From DATGCT01 sp964639325 (GTDB lineage Bacteria; Patescibacteriota; Minisyncoccia; UBA6257; GWB1-50-10), in the NCBI GenBank assembly GCA_964639325.1, contig CAZXDO010000024.1:1-43647 (forward strand): a stretch of DNA of 43,647 nt, written 5' to 3'. Of this stretch, positions 14,393 through 22,323 are shown in pieces. Made by a program: the position numbers and the translations under genes. The notes beneath the pieces are model-generated. The model searched no databases, was not told the DNA's origin, and saw only the letters and a list, made by a program, of their open reading frames with translations. The number at the start of each line of letters is the position of its first letter. Position 1 is the first letter of the stretch.

Positions 14393-16081
14393 CTATGTCA
14401 CAATATCCTCTCTCTTTATCATTTCAAAATCTTTTTCTTTTAAGTTTTCAAGGGTTTCTAAATTAGGATCCTTAGATACAATTTTTTTAAGGTAATGTCC
14501 TGAAACAAAGTTAGGCATTAAAACATAATCTGCTCCTGATTCATAAAGAAGCTTGGCGTCGTTTTCTTCTTCAGCTCTAACAATAACCTTGGGAAAACCA
14601 TCTTCTCTCACCTCCTTAGTTATCTTCTCTACTAACATCAAATTATCGTCAAAATTAGGGCTAGTAGAAATAATCATTTTGGCCTTGCTAAAATCAACTT
14701 TCTCAAATATTTCAAAATCGGAAATATCCCCAAATATAGCCGTGTAACCTTTTTTACGAAGCTCGCTTACGATCACCGGATCAAAATCAATAATTAAAAT
14801 ATTCTCTAAAGGAACGTCCATAGCCAAAGCCTCGCCGGTACGATGGCAACCGATAAGAATCATTTCCTTGTCCAAATTTTCATCATCCAAATTTATTTTT
14901 TTCTTATTCTTCCTCTCAAAGATTCTTAAATAAGGAGAGAAGAATTTGAAAAGAGCGTCTGCGTTAACAATAAAGTAAGTTGAAACCGTAATGGTTATAA
15001 CCCCCACCGCCGTTATCAAAGCAACCACCTCCTCTCCTAAATGACCAACCTTTAATCCCAAAGCTGCTACAATCAAGCTGAACTCTGAAATTTGAGCAAC
15101 GGTTAAACCGGATAAAAAACTGGTTCTTTTTTCATGGCCCAAAAGCCCCATGATAGTTAAAACAATAAGAGGGTTGCCTATTAAAACAAAAACAGAAAAA
15201 GCTATTATCGGCCAAATAAGTCCGGAAAAGTCAACAAAGAAAACCGAAGAACCTAAAATAGCAAAAAAGACCACAATAAAGAAATCTCTAAGAGGTTTAA
15301 TTCGGGAAGAAATCTCAAAATGCTCTGAAGAATTTGCCAAAGCTAGTCCGGCTAAAAAACCACCCACTTCAATAGAAAAACCAATTCCTTTAGTTATTGC
15401 TGCTGCGGTAAAAAGCCAGGCCAAAGAACTTAAGAAAAGAAGCTCTTGGGATCGGGCTATCTTGTTAAATAAATAAGGGAAAAACTTCCGCCCTAAATAA
15501 AATATCAAGACAAAAAGAATAACTCCTTCTACTACCGTTAAAATAAGTTTCCCCGCAGAAAAACCTTCTCCGGACTCTATACCGGCCAAAAATATTAAAA
15601 CAAGAATAGCTATAAAATCTTGAACCAACAAAAAACCCACCGAAATCTTACCGTATAAACTATTCATAGCCCTCTTCTTTGAAAGCAGCTGAACCACAAT
15701 AATGGTACTTGAAAAGGTTAACCCTATAGCAATATAAGTAGCAGGAACTATTTCAAAACCAAATAGAATAGCAATTCCCAAACCAACTAAAAAGGTAAAC
15801 AATATCTGGCCCAAACCGACTATAAGAGATGTTTTCCCTACCAGACGCAGCGACTTATAATTAATCTCTAAACCAACCAAAAAAAGCAGGAACATTATCC
15901 CCATATCTGAAAAAACTTGAAGTACTTCCTGATTGTCAAAGTTAAAAAAACCAAAAAGGGCAATTACCACTCCCGTTACTATGTAAGCCAAAATAGTCGG
16001 CTGTTTTAACAACTCAGCAATAATTCCAAGAACCACCGCAAGAACAATAACAATAGCGAGTTCAATAAGGCCTGTAGTCAT
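14393..16081 (-). CDS. CPA2 family cation:proton antiporter with RCK/TrkA-N domain
   Basis: 562 residues: about a dozen hydrophobic segments over residues 1-375, including FLVGLEINYKSL, TFSSTIIVVQLLSKK, LLVQDFIAILVL and GFLAGLALANS, which match KefB/GerN-type Na+(K+)/H+ exchangers. A cytoplasmic domain (about 405-525) has a nucleotide-binding Rossmann-like fold (MILIGCHRTGEALAMD...ILIIDFDPVIV...GDISD) typical of TrkA-N regulators. It probably exports monovalent cations for pH or osmotic homeostasis; the ion is undetermined. The glycine motif is GCHRTG rather than the common GxGxxG. TATAAT lies 11 nt before the ATG. Confidence 0.9.
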   Translation of the reverse strand: MTTGLIELAIVIVLAVVLGIIAELLKQPTILAYIVTGVVIALFGFFNFDNQEVLQVFSDMGIMFLLFLVGLEINYKSLRLVGKTSLIVGLGQILFTFLVGLGIAILFGFEIVPATYIAIGLTFSSTIIVVQLLSKKRAMNSLYGKISVGFLLVQDFIAILVLIFLAGIESGEGFSAGKLILTVVEGVILFVLIFYLGRKFFPYLFNKIARSQELLFLSSLAWLFTAAAITKGIGFSIEVGGFLAGLALANSSEHFEISSRIKPLRDFFIVVFFAILGSSVFFVDFSGLIWPIIAFSVFVLIGNPLIVLTIMGLLGHEKRTSFLSGLTVAQISEFSLIVAALGLKVGHLGEEVVALITAVGVITITVSTYFIVNADALFKFFSPYLRIFERKNKKKINLDDENLDKEMILIGCHRTGEALAMDVPLENILIIDFDPVIVSELRKKGYTAIFGDISDFEIFEKVDFSKAKMIISTSPNFDDNLMLVEKITKEVREDGFPKVIVRAEEENDAKLLYESGADYVLMPNFVSGHYLKKIVSKDPNLETLENLKEKDFEMIKREDIVT

Positions 16082-16116
16082 GTTAATTCAAGATTATAAC
16101 AAAATTTAAAACTTAT

Positions 16117-16974
16117 CTATAAAGAATCTATTTTACCCCCTAATGTTTGAAGCTGTTTTAAGGCTTCTTCTGCTTCTTTCCTGCTGGGCGGTTTTCCGTG
16201 CCAATGAAAATCCCTTTCCATAAAATCAACCCCTCTTCCGGGAATAGTATGGGCAATAATTACGCTCGGCTTTTCGTAAATTGCTTGGGCTTCCGTAACC
16301 GCGTCAACAAAAGCTTCAATATTATGCCCATCAACCTCAATGACGTGCCAATTAAAAGCGAGGTATTTATTTCGAAGAGGCTCCAAGGGCATTATATCTT
16401 CCGTAAACCCATCAATTTGAATATTGTTTCTGTCAACTACCACAATAAGGCGGTGCATATCATACTTTTTATTTCCGGCATACATTACCGCCTCCCACCA
16501 ATTTCCTTCCTGATGCTCCCCGTCAGAAGAGATTACATAAGTCCAAAATTTTTCTTCATTTATATTAGAAGCCAAAATTATTCCAATAGCAGTTGAAAGC
16601 CCTAAACCTAAAGGTCCGGAAGTAGTTTCCAAACCGGGCAAGGCCAGGCGATGAGGATGTCCTTGAAGGCGGCTATTCATTTTTCTCAAAGTTTTTAATT
16701 CTTCTATTGGAAAATAACCGGCGTAAGCCATAGCTGCATATAAGGCAGGAGCAACATGGCCGTTAGAAACTATTAAACGGTCTCTTTCGGGCCAATCAGG
16801 ATTTTCCGGATCAAATTTCAAAATGTGAAAATAAAGAGCAGTAAAAATATCAGCCAAACCCAAAGAACCGGCAGAATGGCCGGAGCCGGCTTCAAGCAAA
16901 GATTCAATAACACTCCGGCGGATTAAATTTGCCTTCTCTTCCAAAACTTTTAATTTTTCATCATTTAATATCAT
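16117..16974 (-). CDS. Transketolase, N-terminal (ThDP-binding) subunit
   Basis: First half of a split transketolase, moving two-carbon units in the non-oxidative pentose phosphate pathway. The 285 residues carry SGHSAGSLGLADIFTALYF, the His-bearing SNGHVAPALYA, GPLGLGLSTAIG and the ThDP motif SDGEHQEGNWWEA...VVVDRNN. The partner subunit is encoded 25 kb away at 42471-43463. The gene follows the epimerase by 5 bp and rpiB, forming a pentose-phosphate operon. Confidence 0.94.
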   Translation of the reverse strand: MILNDEKLKVLEEKANLIRRSVIESLLEAGSGHSAGSLGLADIFTALYFHILKFDPENPDWPERDRLIVSNGHVAPALYAAMAYAGYFPIEELKTLRKMNSRLQGHPHRLALPGLETTSGPLGLGLSTAIGIILASNINEEKFWTYVISSDGEHQEGNWWEAVMYAGNKKYDMHRLIVVVDRNNIQIDGFTEDIMPLEPLRNKYLAFNWHVIEVDGHNIEAFVDAVTEAQAIYEKPSVIIAHTIPGRGVDFMERDFHWHGKPPSRKEAEEALKQLQTLGGKIDSL

Positions 16975-16979
16975 AAAAA

Positions 16980-17624
16980 CTAAACTAATGATTTCAGCAT
17001 TTTATACTTTTGAATCGGGTTGGGAGAATCAAAAATAAAAGAACCAACTGCTACCATATTTATTCCTTCCTCCTTTAATTTTTTAACAATTCTATTATCA
17101 ACTCCTCCATCAATTTCAATTATAACTCCCGGAGCTTTTTCTAACAAAGTATTAATTTTAAAAATAATGTCTTTTTGAAAATCCTGTCCGGAAGGACCGG
17201 GAGAAACTGCTAAAAGCTGAACCAAGTTAGTTTTTGAAAGATAAGGAAATATTTCCTCAACCGGTGTTTCAGGAAAAAGAGATACCATTAATTCCGCTCC
17301 GTATTTTTGGCAAAGTAAAGAAAGTTCGTCAAAATTAAAGTCTGATTCTATATGCACAATTATTCTATCTACCCCGGCCTCAAGCCACCGATGAACTAAC
17401 TTTGCGGGTTCTTTTACCATAAGATGGACTTCAATATAAAAATTTAAATTTTCAACTCCTATTTCATTAATAAACTCTTCCGGGTCGTTCCAACTTTCAA
17501 AACCGCAAAAACTTTTCTCTGAAACATCAATCTGAACCCAGCCCACTTCAAAATCCTTAGCGATTTCGAGCCGCCGCTTTACACACTCTAAATTTTCACA
17601 GTTAATAGTCGGTATTATTTCCAT
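16980..17624 (-). CDS. Ribulose-phosphate 3-epimerase family protein
   Basis: TIM-barrel enzyme interconverting ribulose-5-P and xylulose-5-P. Motifs: VQIDVSEKSF (usual form IHxDVMDGxF), EVHLMV, SPGPSGQDF (phosphate loop region, usually PGFGGQ) and IEIDGGV with the catalytic Asp, then VAVGSFIF. The first metal-ligand His is Gln here, while the Asp and later His/Asp remain. The start is placed at the ATG at 17624 (MEIIPTI), with an in-frame alternative at 17636. It lies between rpiB (22 bp upstream) and transketolase N-half. The family is clear; activity needs the Gln to be tolerated. Confidence 0.85.
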   Translation of the reverse strand: MEIIPTINCENLECVKRRLEIAKDFEVGWVQIDVSEKSFCGFESWNDPEEFINEIGVENLNFYIEVHLMVKEPAKLVHRWLEAGVDRIIVHIESDFNFDELSLLCQKYGAELMVSLFPETPVEEIFPYLSKTNLVQLLAVSPGPSGQDFQKDIIFKINTLLEKAPGVIIEIDGGVDNRIVKKLKEEGINMVAVGSFIFDSPNPIQKYKMLKSLV

Positions 17625-17646
17625 AAAAATCAGCAATTAAAAAACA

Positions 17647-18111
17647 CTAAACCTCTCTTGAAATTTCAGATTCAACATTATAAATTTTTTGCAATCTTCT
17701 CACGTGCCGACTCTCCCCTGAAAAAGGAGTCTCCAGCCAAGTAACAACTATACCTTTTGCTTTCTCTCGAGAAAGGTAATTTGAAGGAAGGGATAAAATA
17801 TTGGTATCATCATCATTTCTAGAATCATAAGCCTGGTTAGAATTGAAAGCTAAAGCTGAACGGATGTTTTTAAATTTATTAGCTACAATATCAACTCCTA
17901 CTCCGGAACCGCACACCAAAATACCTCGAGAATTCTCATAGCCCTGGCTAACCCGCCTTGCCACCTCTTTAGCGAAATCGGGATAATCATCATCAGCCTC
18001 ATATTCCTTGTTTCCCAAATCCGCCACTTCATAACCCATTGACTTAACTAAACCTTCAATATATTCCTTTAGCTCAAAACCTTGATGATCTGCTCCAAGA
18101 TAAATAATCAT
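17647..18111 (-). CDS. rpiB: Ribose-5-phosphate isomerase B (RpiB/LacAB family)
   Basis: Interconverts ribose-5-P and ribulose-5-P. 154 residues with YLGADHQGFELKEYI, YPDFAKEVA and the active-site CGSGVGVDIVANK containing the catalytic Cys. The segment SRNDDDTNILSLP aligns with the SREHNDTNVLALG region of E. coli RpiB, but the His there is Asp here. It heads the rpiB-epimerase-transketolase N unit. A TAAAAT box (18123-18118) ends 6 nt before the ATG. Confidence 0.9.
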   Translation of the reverse strand: MIIYLGADHQGFELKEYIEGLVKSMGYEVADLGNKEYEADDDYPDFAKEVARRVSQGYENSRGILVCGSGVGVDIVANKFKNIRSALAFNSNQAYDSRNDDDTNILSLPSNYLSREKAKGIVVTWLETPFSGESRHVRRLQKIYNVESEISREV

Positions 18112-18117
18112 AATAAT

Positions 18118-18123
18118 ATTTTA
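18118..18123 (-). promoter_or_regulatory. -10 element of the rpiB unit (leaderless)
   Basis: TAAAAT on the minus strand ends 6 nt before the rpiB ATG. No good -35 hexamer at the standard distance. Confidence 0.35.
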
Positions 18124-18152
18124 ACGTATTTTCTTTTTAAATTCACACACTC

Positions 18153-19535
18153 TTACAAACCAAAATTATTTTCCAACCATTTTATAATATTTTTCACATC
18201 ACTTTCCCTATTTTCTGAATCTAAAACTCCTATAAAGAAATATCTGGGAATATTATCTTTTTCAAATTTCCAAACAGAAGCATATGTTTTACCGGCTGAA
18301 GAGGACTCTCCATTTTTTGCTCCAACAAGACGAGGGTCGTCGCTAAATTCATTAAAAGTTTCAATTCCGGAAAAAACATTTGAACCAAAAATAGAATAAT
18401 CCTTCCCTTTAGAAATATCATAAATAAAACGCCGCTTCTCCAAAATATATTTTGCCATCTTTAAAACGTCGTGAAGAGTAGAAATATTTCCTGCCTCAAC
18501 ACCGCCGGGGTCAACAAATTTAGTTTCTGTCATATTAAGGGACTCTGCCTTTTTATTCATCTGATAAACAAAATATTCCTCCCCCATCATTGAAGCAATA
18601 GCTCTTCCTGCTCCGTTGGAGGACTGGGCAAGAAGCGGATACAGCATATCAAAAGCTTTATAACTCTTCCCCGCCGAAAGAGGATAACTCTGAACAGAAT
18701 CTTTTAGCATTTCCGGTGTAATAATAACTTCTCTCTCTAGATATATAAGCTCGCTAGCCACTGTTGCTGTCATCAATTTAGCAAGAGAAGCTATAGGCAT
18801 AACAGAATCAGAATTTTTGTTTAAAATAGTTTCGCCGGTATCCAAATCCCCCACTAAAACTGCTTCAGCTGAAACCTGAGGAACTTTCGCAACAGAATCC
18901 AATGGTACAACCTTTGAATAAAGAGATGGTTTTTCTTCCTTGTCATAAACCAAAATAGGCATCCCTTTCTCCGCAAAATTAAAAACCTCCTCAACATTTT
19001 CATCTTTTAGGCGAATACAACCACCGGAATAACCGTCGGGGACCGGTTCTCCATTAGAATAATAAGGACGACCGTGAATAAAAAAGTTGCCGTAAAACTG
19101 GATACTCCAAGGCATCCAAACTTCTCCAATTGAAGAAAAATGGTTAATTTCCTTATTTAAAGCAGTATAAAATCCTGTGGGAGTTTCCCACCAACTTCCT
19201 TCTTTTCCTTTGCTTAAAACCTCAAAAGAATCTTTCTCCTTTCCTTTGTCGTACAAAAACATTTTCATACCTTCCAAATCAATCGCTATAAAACTTTTTT
19301 CCTCCTCTATCAATTCATTCTTTTTATCCATAAAGGTTCCCTGCCCATTTCTCCCTTGATTACCATCAACAAAAAAGGTTTGGTTGTAACCGGTTTGATA
19401 AACTTTTGTTTCGGGAGTTTTTTCTTTCACCAACTCTTTATTCTTTACCCATAATTTCAAATTGAAACCCATTGAAATAACGAGAAGGAGTAAAAGAAAT
19501 AATGAAATACCTAAATATATATAACGCTGTTTCAT
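18153..19535 (-). CDS. Bifunctional L,D-transpeptidase / D,D-carboxypeptidase-like cell-wall protein
   Basis: 460 residues: an N-terminal signal anchor (about 5-25), a YkuD L,D-transpeptidase domain (about 80-200) with FFIHGRPYYS and the catalytic YSGGCIRL (H154, C173), then a peptidase S11 domain (about 215-455) with SLAK (Ser250, Lys253), SSN (305-307) and AKNG (406-409). S11 enzymes trim pentapeptides to tetrapeptides, the donor substrate of L,D-transpeptidases, so both steps would sit on one chain outside the membrane. The third S11 motif is KNG rather than KTG/KSG, which could lower activity or change penicillin binding. Monocistronic, with an extended -10 promoter and leaderless start. 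Confidence 0.9.
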   Translation of the reverse strand: MKQRYIYLGISLFLLLLLVISMGFNLKLWVKNKELVKEKTPETKVYQTGYNQTFFVDGNQGRNGQGTFMDKKNELIEEEKSFIAIDLEGMKMFLYDKGKEKDSFEVLSKGKEGSWWETPTGFYTALNKEINHFSSIGEVWMPWSIQFYGNFFIHGRPYYSNGEPVPDGYSGGCIRLKDENVEEVFNFAEKGMPILVYDKEEKPSLYSKVVPLDSVAKVPQVSAEAVLVGDLDTGETILNKNSDSVMPIASLAKLMTATVASELIYLEREVIITPEMLKDSVQSYPLSAGKSYKAFDMLYPLLAQSSNGAGRAIASMMGEEYFVYQMNKKAESLNMTETKFVDPGGVEAGNISTLHDVLKMAKYILEKRRFIYDISKGKDYSIFGSNVFSGIETFNEFSDDPRLVGAKNGESSSAGKTYASVWKFEKDNIPRYFFIGVLDSENRESDVKNIIKWLENNFGL

Positions 19536-19542
19536 TAAGAAA

Positions 19543-19551
19543 ATAATAACA
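19543..19551 (-). promoter_or_regulatory. Extended -10 promoter of the YkuD-S11 gene (leaderless)
   Basis: TGTTATTAT on the minus strand (TG-N-TATTAT; hexamer 19548-19543) ends 7 nt before the ATG at 19535. Confidence 0.5.
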
Positions 19552-19609
19552 TAAGAAAAGGCAAAAAACGTCTTAATAATTTCTTGCCTAATTTTTTAAT
19601 AAATAGAAA

Positions 19610-19643
19610 CTCAATTCATATCACGACCGTGATATGAATTGAG
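19610..19643. repeat. 34-bp palindrome, left copy, 3' of the Cas2-like gene
   Basis: Half-site CTCAATTCATATCACG, centre AC, then the reverse complement of the half-site. It begins 2 nt after the Cas2-like stop codon. The centre makes it asymmetric, and it is the exact reverse complement of the copy at 20231-20264. On the minus strand it is followed by TTTCTATTTATT, so it could also terminate transcription. Confidence 0.9.
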
Positions 19644-19645
19644 CA

Positions 19646-20227
19646 CTAAATCTTCTTTTCCAAAGTCCCTTTTTTATTTACAGAAAATATTTCCACATAA
19701 GGTGCTATATTTAATAATTTTAAATCACCCAAAAAATTACTGGATATTTTTTTACTGCCAATCCACACACTGCCCTGAAGAAGTTCAAAACCCATATTAT
19801 TTAAAGCCGATCTTAACCAATCTCTTTTCCACCTTTCCTTTTCAGGCACATCAAATATAACTATAACGACCCCGTCAATCTTTTTTTCTTCGTAATTATT
19901 CTTTCCAAATCTAGCCCTCAAAAAACTTTTTTTCTTGTTGCCTAACTTGGTTAAAGTCCATCCATTAGTGTTCTTCTCTACTAATCCTTGTTTTTTTAAC
20001 TCACTAAGCGTGGAATAAACTGTCTGCTTTTCTTTTCTTATTTTTTCCTTTTTACTTTCATAAACTGCTGAAGTTCCTGAAATTTTCCTCCTCATTTTTT
20101 TATAAGATTCATTATACCCGCTTGTTGCTATATCAATTATTTCTGCAGTAGTTTTTATCCCTTCTTCCAAAAACTCCATTAATTCTAATCTTCTTTTGGT
20201 ATTCCTCATATATATTAAAAAAGTCAT
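19646..20227 (-). CDS. Winged-helix protein with Cas2/PaaX-C-like domain
   Basis: 193 residues, basic, with no histidine. Residues about 10-100 look like a helical region plus winged helix (TVYSTLSELKKQGLVEKNTNGWTLTKLG). Residues about 117-185 resemble the ferredoxin-like domain shared by Cas2 and the PaaX C-terminus: VVIVIFDVPEKERWKRDWLR, then NNMGFELLQGSVWIG. Asp126 is at the position of the conserved Cas2 Asp. No CRISPR array, cas1 or phenylacetate genes are in the window. The gene is held between two inverted 34-bp palindromes, 3 nt before its ATG and 2 nt after its stop. It may be an autoregulated repressor, or the enzyme of a small mobile cassette; lack of His excludes an HUH transposase. 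An internal ATG at 20209 is possible. Confidence 0.75.
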   Translation of the reverse strand: MTFLIYMRNTKRRLELMEFLEEGIKTTAEIIDIATSGYNESYKKMRRKISGTSAVYESKKEKIRKEKQTVYSTLSELKKQGLVEKNTNGWTLTKLGNKKKSFLRARFGKNNYEEKKIDGVVIVIFDVPEKERWKRDWLRSALNNMGFELLQGSVWIGSKKISSNFLGDLKLLNIAPYVEIFSVNKKGTLEKKI

Positions 20228-20230
20228 TAA

Positions 20231-20264
20231 CTCAATTCATATCACGGTCGTGATATGAATTGAG
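20231..20264. repeat. 34-bp palindrome, right copy, 5' of the Cas2-like gene
   Basis: Same half-site as at 19610-19643 with centre GT, so the two copies are exact inverted repeats. It ends 3 nt before the ATG and contains the only -10-like sequence for this gene (TATGAA on the minus strand). Protein binding here would block transcription. Confidence 0.9.
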
Positions 20265-20317
20265 CAATAAATTTTTCCCAACTTTATTACTTTCTGACAA
20301 TCTACTTCTTTTTTTAC

Positions 20318-21325
20318 CTATAACAACTTTGATGCCCTCACTACGTGTTTAAGCAAGGTTGATGCATAACCAAATTCATTATCGTACCAAGACAAAACTT
20401 TTACCAAATTTCCTCCAACCACTCTCGTAAAAGAAAGGTCAACAATAGCGCCATAGGGCTCACCTATAATATCTGAAGAAACAATAGGTTCATCGGTTGC
20501 CTTCAAAACACCTTCCCATCTGGGGTCAGCTGCTGCTTTTTTAAAAACTTTGTTTACTTCTTCCACGCTTGTATCTCTTTTAGAAATAAAAGTAATATCA
20601 GCTATAGATCCGGCTATTACCGGAACTCTTAAGGCAATTCCATCAAATTTTCCTTCCATTTCCGGAATAGCCTTAGCAACGGCCTTAGCCGCTCCGGTTG
20701 TCGAGGGAATGATGTTTTGGGCAGCTGCCCGCCCTCTTCTTACCTTAGAACCCTTAGGGGCCACATCTACAATATTCTGAGAAGACGTATATCCATGAAC
20801 GGTGTTTAATATTGCTTTTTCAATTCCAATTTCTTCATCAATAACTTTAATCACGGGAGAAGCTGCGTTTGTAGTACAAGAAGCATTTGAAGAAAGAGGA
20901 AATTCTTCAAGGCCGTTTTCATTTATCCCCATAAGAACAGTTACTCCTTCGTCACCTTCTGAAGGGGCAGTAATTACCACTCTCTTTGCTCCGGCTTCTA
21001 TGTGTTTTTTAGCTTTTTGATATTCAGTGAAAACTCCCGTAGATTCAACCACAATATCAATTCCTAAATCACCCCAAGGGAGATTTTCCGGGTCTTTTTC
21101 TTGAAAACATTTTATTTCCTTTTCAGCAACAACAAGATTCTCATTTTTTATTTCCACTTCCCTAGAAAAACGTCCGTAAACGGTATCGTATTTCAAAAGA
21201 TAAGCAAGGGTTTCTATATTTCCCAAATCGTTAATTGCTAAAACGTCAACATCTTTATTCTCTAAGGCAAGGCGAAAGAACAAACGGCCGATCCGCCCAA
21301 AACCATTTATTGCTACTTTTGTCAT
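20318..21325 (-). CDS. gap: Glyceraldehyde-3-phosphate dehydrogenase, type I
   Basis: NAD(P)-dependent oxidation and phosphorylation of glyceraldehyde-3-P. The 335 residues begin KVAINGFGRIGRLFFR (dinucleotide fold), and carry SNASCTTNAASP with the catalytic Cys, and the late WYDNEFGYA motif. The usual SCTTN-CLAP is SCTTN-AASP, leaving the catalytic Cys intact. Length is standard. Single gene with its own promoter (21333-21361) and a predicted leaderless start. Confidence 0.96.
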   Translation of the reverse strand: MTKVAINGFGRIGRLFFRLALENKDVDVLAINDLGNIETLAYLLKYDTVYGRFSREVEIKNENLVVAEKEIKCFQEKDPENLPWGDLGIDIVVESTGVFTEYQKAKKHIEAGAKRVVITAPSEGDEGVTVLMGINENGLEEFPLSSNASCTTNAASPVIKVIDEEIGIEKAILNTVHGYTSSQNIVDVAPKGSKVRRGRAAAQNIIPSTTGAAKAVAKAIPEMEGKFDGIALRVPVIAGSIADITFISKRDTSVEEVNKVFKKAAADPRWEGVLKATDEPIVSSDIIGEPYGAIVDLSFTRVVGGNLVKVLSWYDNEFGYASTLLKHVVRASKLL

Positions 21326-21332
21326 AATTATT

Positions 21333-21361
21333 ATTTTATTGAAACTTTTTCTTTATTGTAA
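21333..21361 (-). promoter_or_regulatory. gap promoter (leaderless)
   Basis: TTACAA (21361-21356), 17 bp, TAAAAT (21338-21333), then 7 nt to the ATG. Spacing and position match the PilX-like gene promoter. Confidence 0.55.
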
Positions 21362-21877
21362 CAAAAAAGTTACTATTTGGTTAATTAACTTTCCTTCGTT
21401 TGGAATAACTCTTTTCACCTCTACCATATCTCCAATCTCAGCATCTAGAATATCTATCCTTCCTCCTCTAATTTCTAAAAAGGCGTCAATTGGTTGAGGT
21501 GAGCGATAAAGGGTTAATTCGCTATCGTTTTTATCTTCCTCGGGCATAACCCTTTCTTCGAAACCAACAATTTTTCCATCTGAAATCCAAACAACGTCAA
21601 TTGGAATTCTCATTCCTTTCATCCAAAAAGAGTAATAACCCGTTTCTTTAAAAGTAAAAAGCATTCCTTCGTTTACTCCCATATAACTTCTTCCGGCCAA
21701 TCCCTTTCTTTTTTTGAGAACCGTATCGGCAACATCGGCGTATATTATTTGGTCGCCTATAAAAACAAGAGCTTTTTTTTCAATCTCTTTCACTTTTTGA
21801 ACTGAAGGAACTATTAAAACAATTGCCGCCAAAGAAAAACCGACAACTAAAAAAACTAATTTCATTATCTTCGACAT
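21353..21877 (-). CDS. DUF192 family membrane-anchored protein
   Basis: About 174 residues with an N-terminal transmembrane anchor (LVFLVVGFSLAAIVLIV) and a DUF192 domain: ADTVLKKRKGLAGRSYMGVNEGMLFTF, then YSFWMKGMRIPIDVVWIS and a conserved late strand around AFLEIRGG. The biochemical role of this family is not established. The start is taken at the ATG at 21877 just before the anchor. A TTG further upstream (21919) is in frame but adds a non-conserved stretch. Its 3' end overlaps the gap promoter region. Confidence 0.85.
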   Translation of the reverse strand: MSKIMKLVFLVVGFSLAAIVLIVPSVQKVKEIEKKALVFIGDQIIYADVADTVLKKRKGLAGRSYMGVNEGMLFTFKETGYYSFWMKGMRIPIDVVWISDGKIVGFEERVMPEEDKNDSELTLYRSPQPIDAFLEIRGGRIDILDAEIGDMVEVKRVIPNEGKLINQIVTFLLQ

Positions 21878-21967
21878 TTTTATAAAAATAATCGTTAACT
21901 GTAACCGACAAAATACCAAACCTACTAAATTAGTATAACACGACTATGATTATTTTTTTAAAACAAA

Positions 21968-21990
21968 AAGGGAAGTATAAATCTTCCCTT
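21968..21990 (-). terminator. Terminator of the zinc-ribbon gene
   Basis: AAGGGAAG/CTTCCCTT stem with a 7-nt loop, 4 bp after the stop at 21994, followed on the minus strand by TTTTTG. Confidence 0.75.
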
Positions 21991-21993
21991 AAA

Positions 21994-22191
21994 TTAAATA
22001 ACTTTAGACTTTAAATCTAACTGCAATAACTCATCTCCTACGCTTTCAAAATTATCAAAAGAATGAACAACTATTTTCTTAACTCTCCCTGTTTTTGAAA
22101 TTTTTAAATGCAGTTCAGCTCCACACTCAGAACACCTTAACCAAGGCCTAACTTCAATAATTTCGCTTTCACAAACCGGACACTTTGCCAT
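21994..22191 (-). CDS. Small zinc-ribbon protein
   Basis: 65 residues with CPVC (4-7) and CSEC (20-23), a four-Cys zinc ribbon, then a short beta-rich and acidic tail. No enzymatic domain; it could bind nucleic acid or a protein. It has a clear Shine-Dalgarno AAGGAG (22202-22197) 5 nt before the ATG, which fixes the start, and a strong promoter. It is divergent from dnaE. Confidence 0.8.
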   Translation of the reverse strand: MAKCPVCESEIIEVRPWLRCSECGAELHLKISKTGRVKKIVVHSFDNFESVGDELLQLDLKSKVI

Positions 22192-22196
22192 AATTT

Positions 22197-22202
22197 CTCC
22201 TT
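22197..22202 (-). promoter_or_regulatory. Shine-Dalgarno of the zinc-ribbon gene
   Basis: AAGGAG on the minus strand, 5 nt from the ATG. It is one of few clear ribosome binding sites in the window. Confidence 0.75.
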
Positions 22203-22232
22203 TCTTTTTTGGTTATAAAAATACTGTTTGAG

Positions 22233-22260
22233 ATTATACCAAAATAGCAAAAAACGTCAA
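22233..22260 (-). promoter_or_regulatory. Promoter of the zinc-ribbon gene
   Basis: TTGACG (22260-22255), 16 bp, TATAAT (22238-22233), with TGG directly before the -10. The leader of about 35 nt carries the Shine-Dalgarno. Confidence 0.7.
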
Positions 22261-22272
22261 TAAGAAAGGAAC

Positions 22273-22301
22273 TTGCTAGTAAAAAATATAAAGGGCATAA
22301 T
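22273..22301 (+). promoter_or_regulatory. dnaE promoter
   Basis: TTGCTA (22273-22278), 17 bp, CATAAT (22296-22301), about 22 nt before the ATG, back-to-back with the zinc-ribbon promoter. Confidence 0.55.
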
Positions 22302-22323
22302 CTAAAGTAGAAAAACTTTATTT

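Noticed and set aside
19646..20227. HUH (Y1) transposase
   Set aside because: The protein contains no histidine, so the HUH motif is impossible.
19610..20264. CRISPR-Cas locus because of the Cas2-like protein
   Set aside because: No repeat-spacer array, cas1 or effector is present; two palindromes are not an array.
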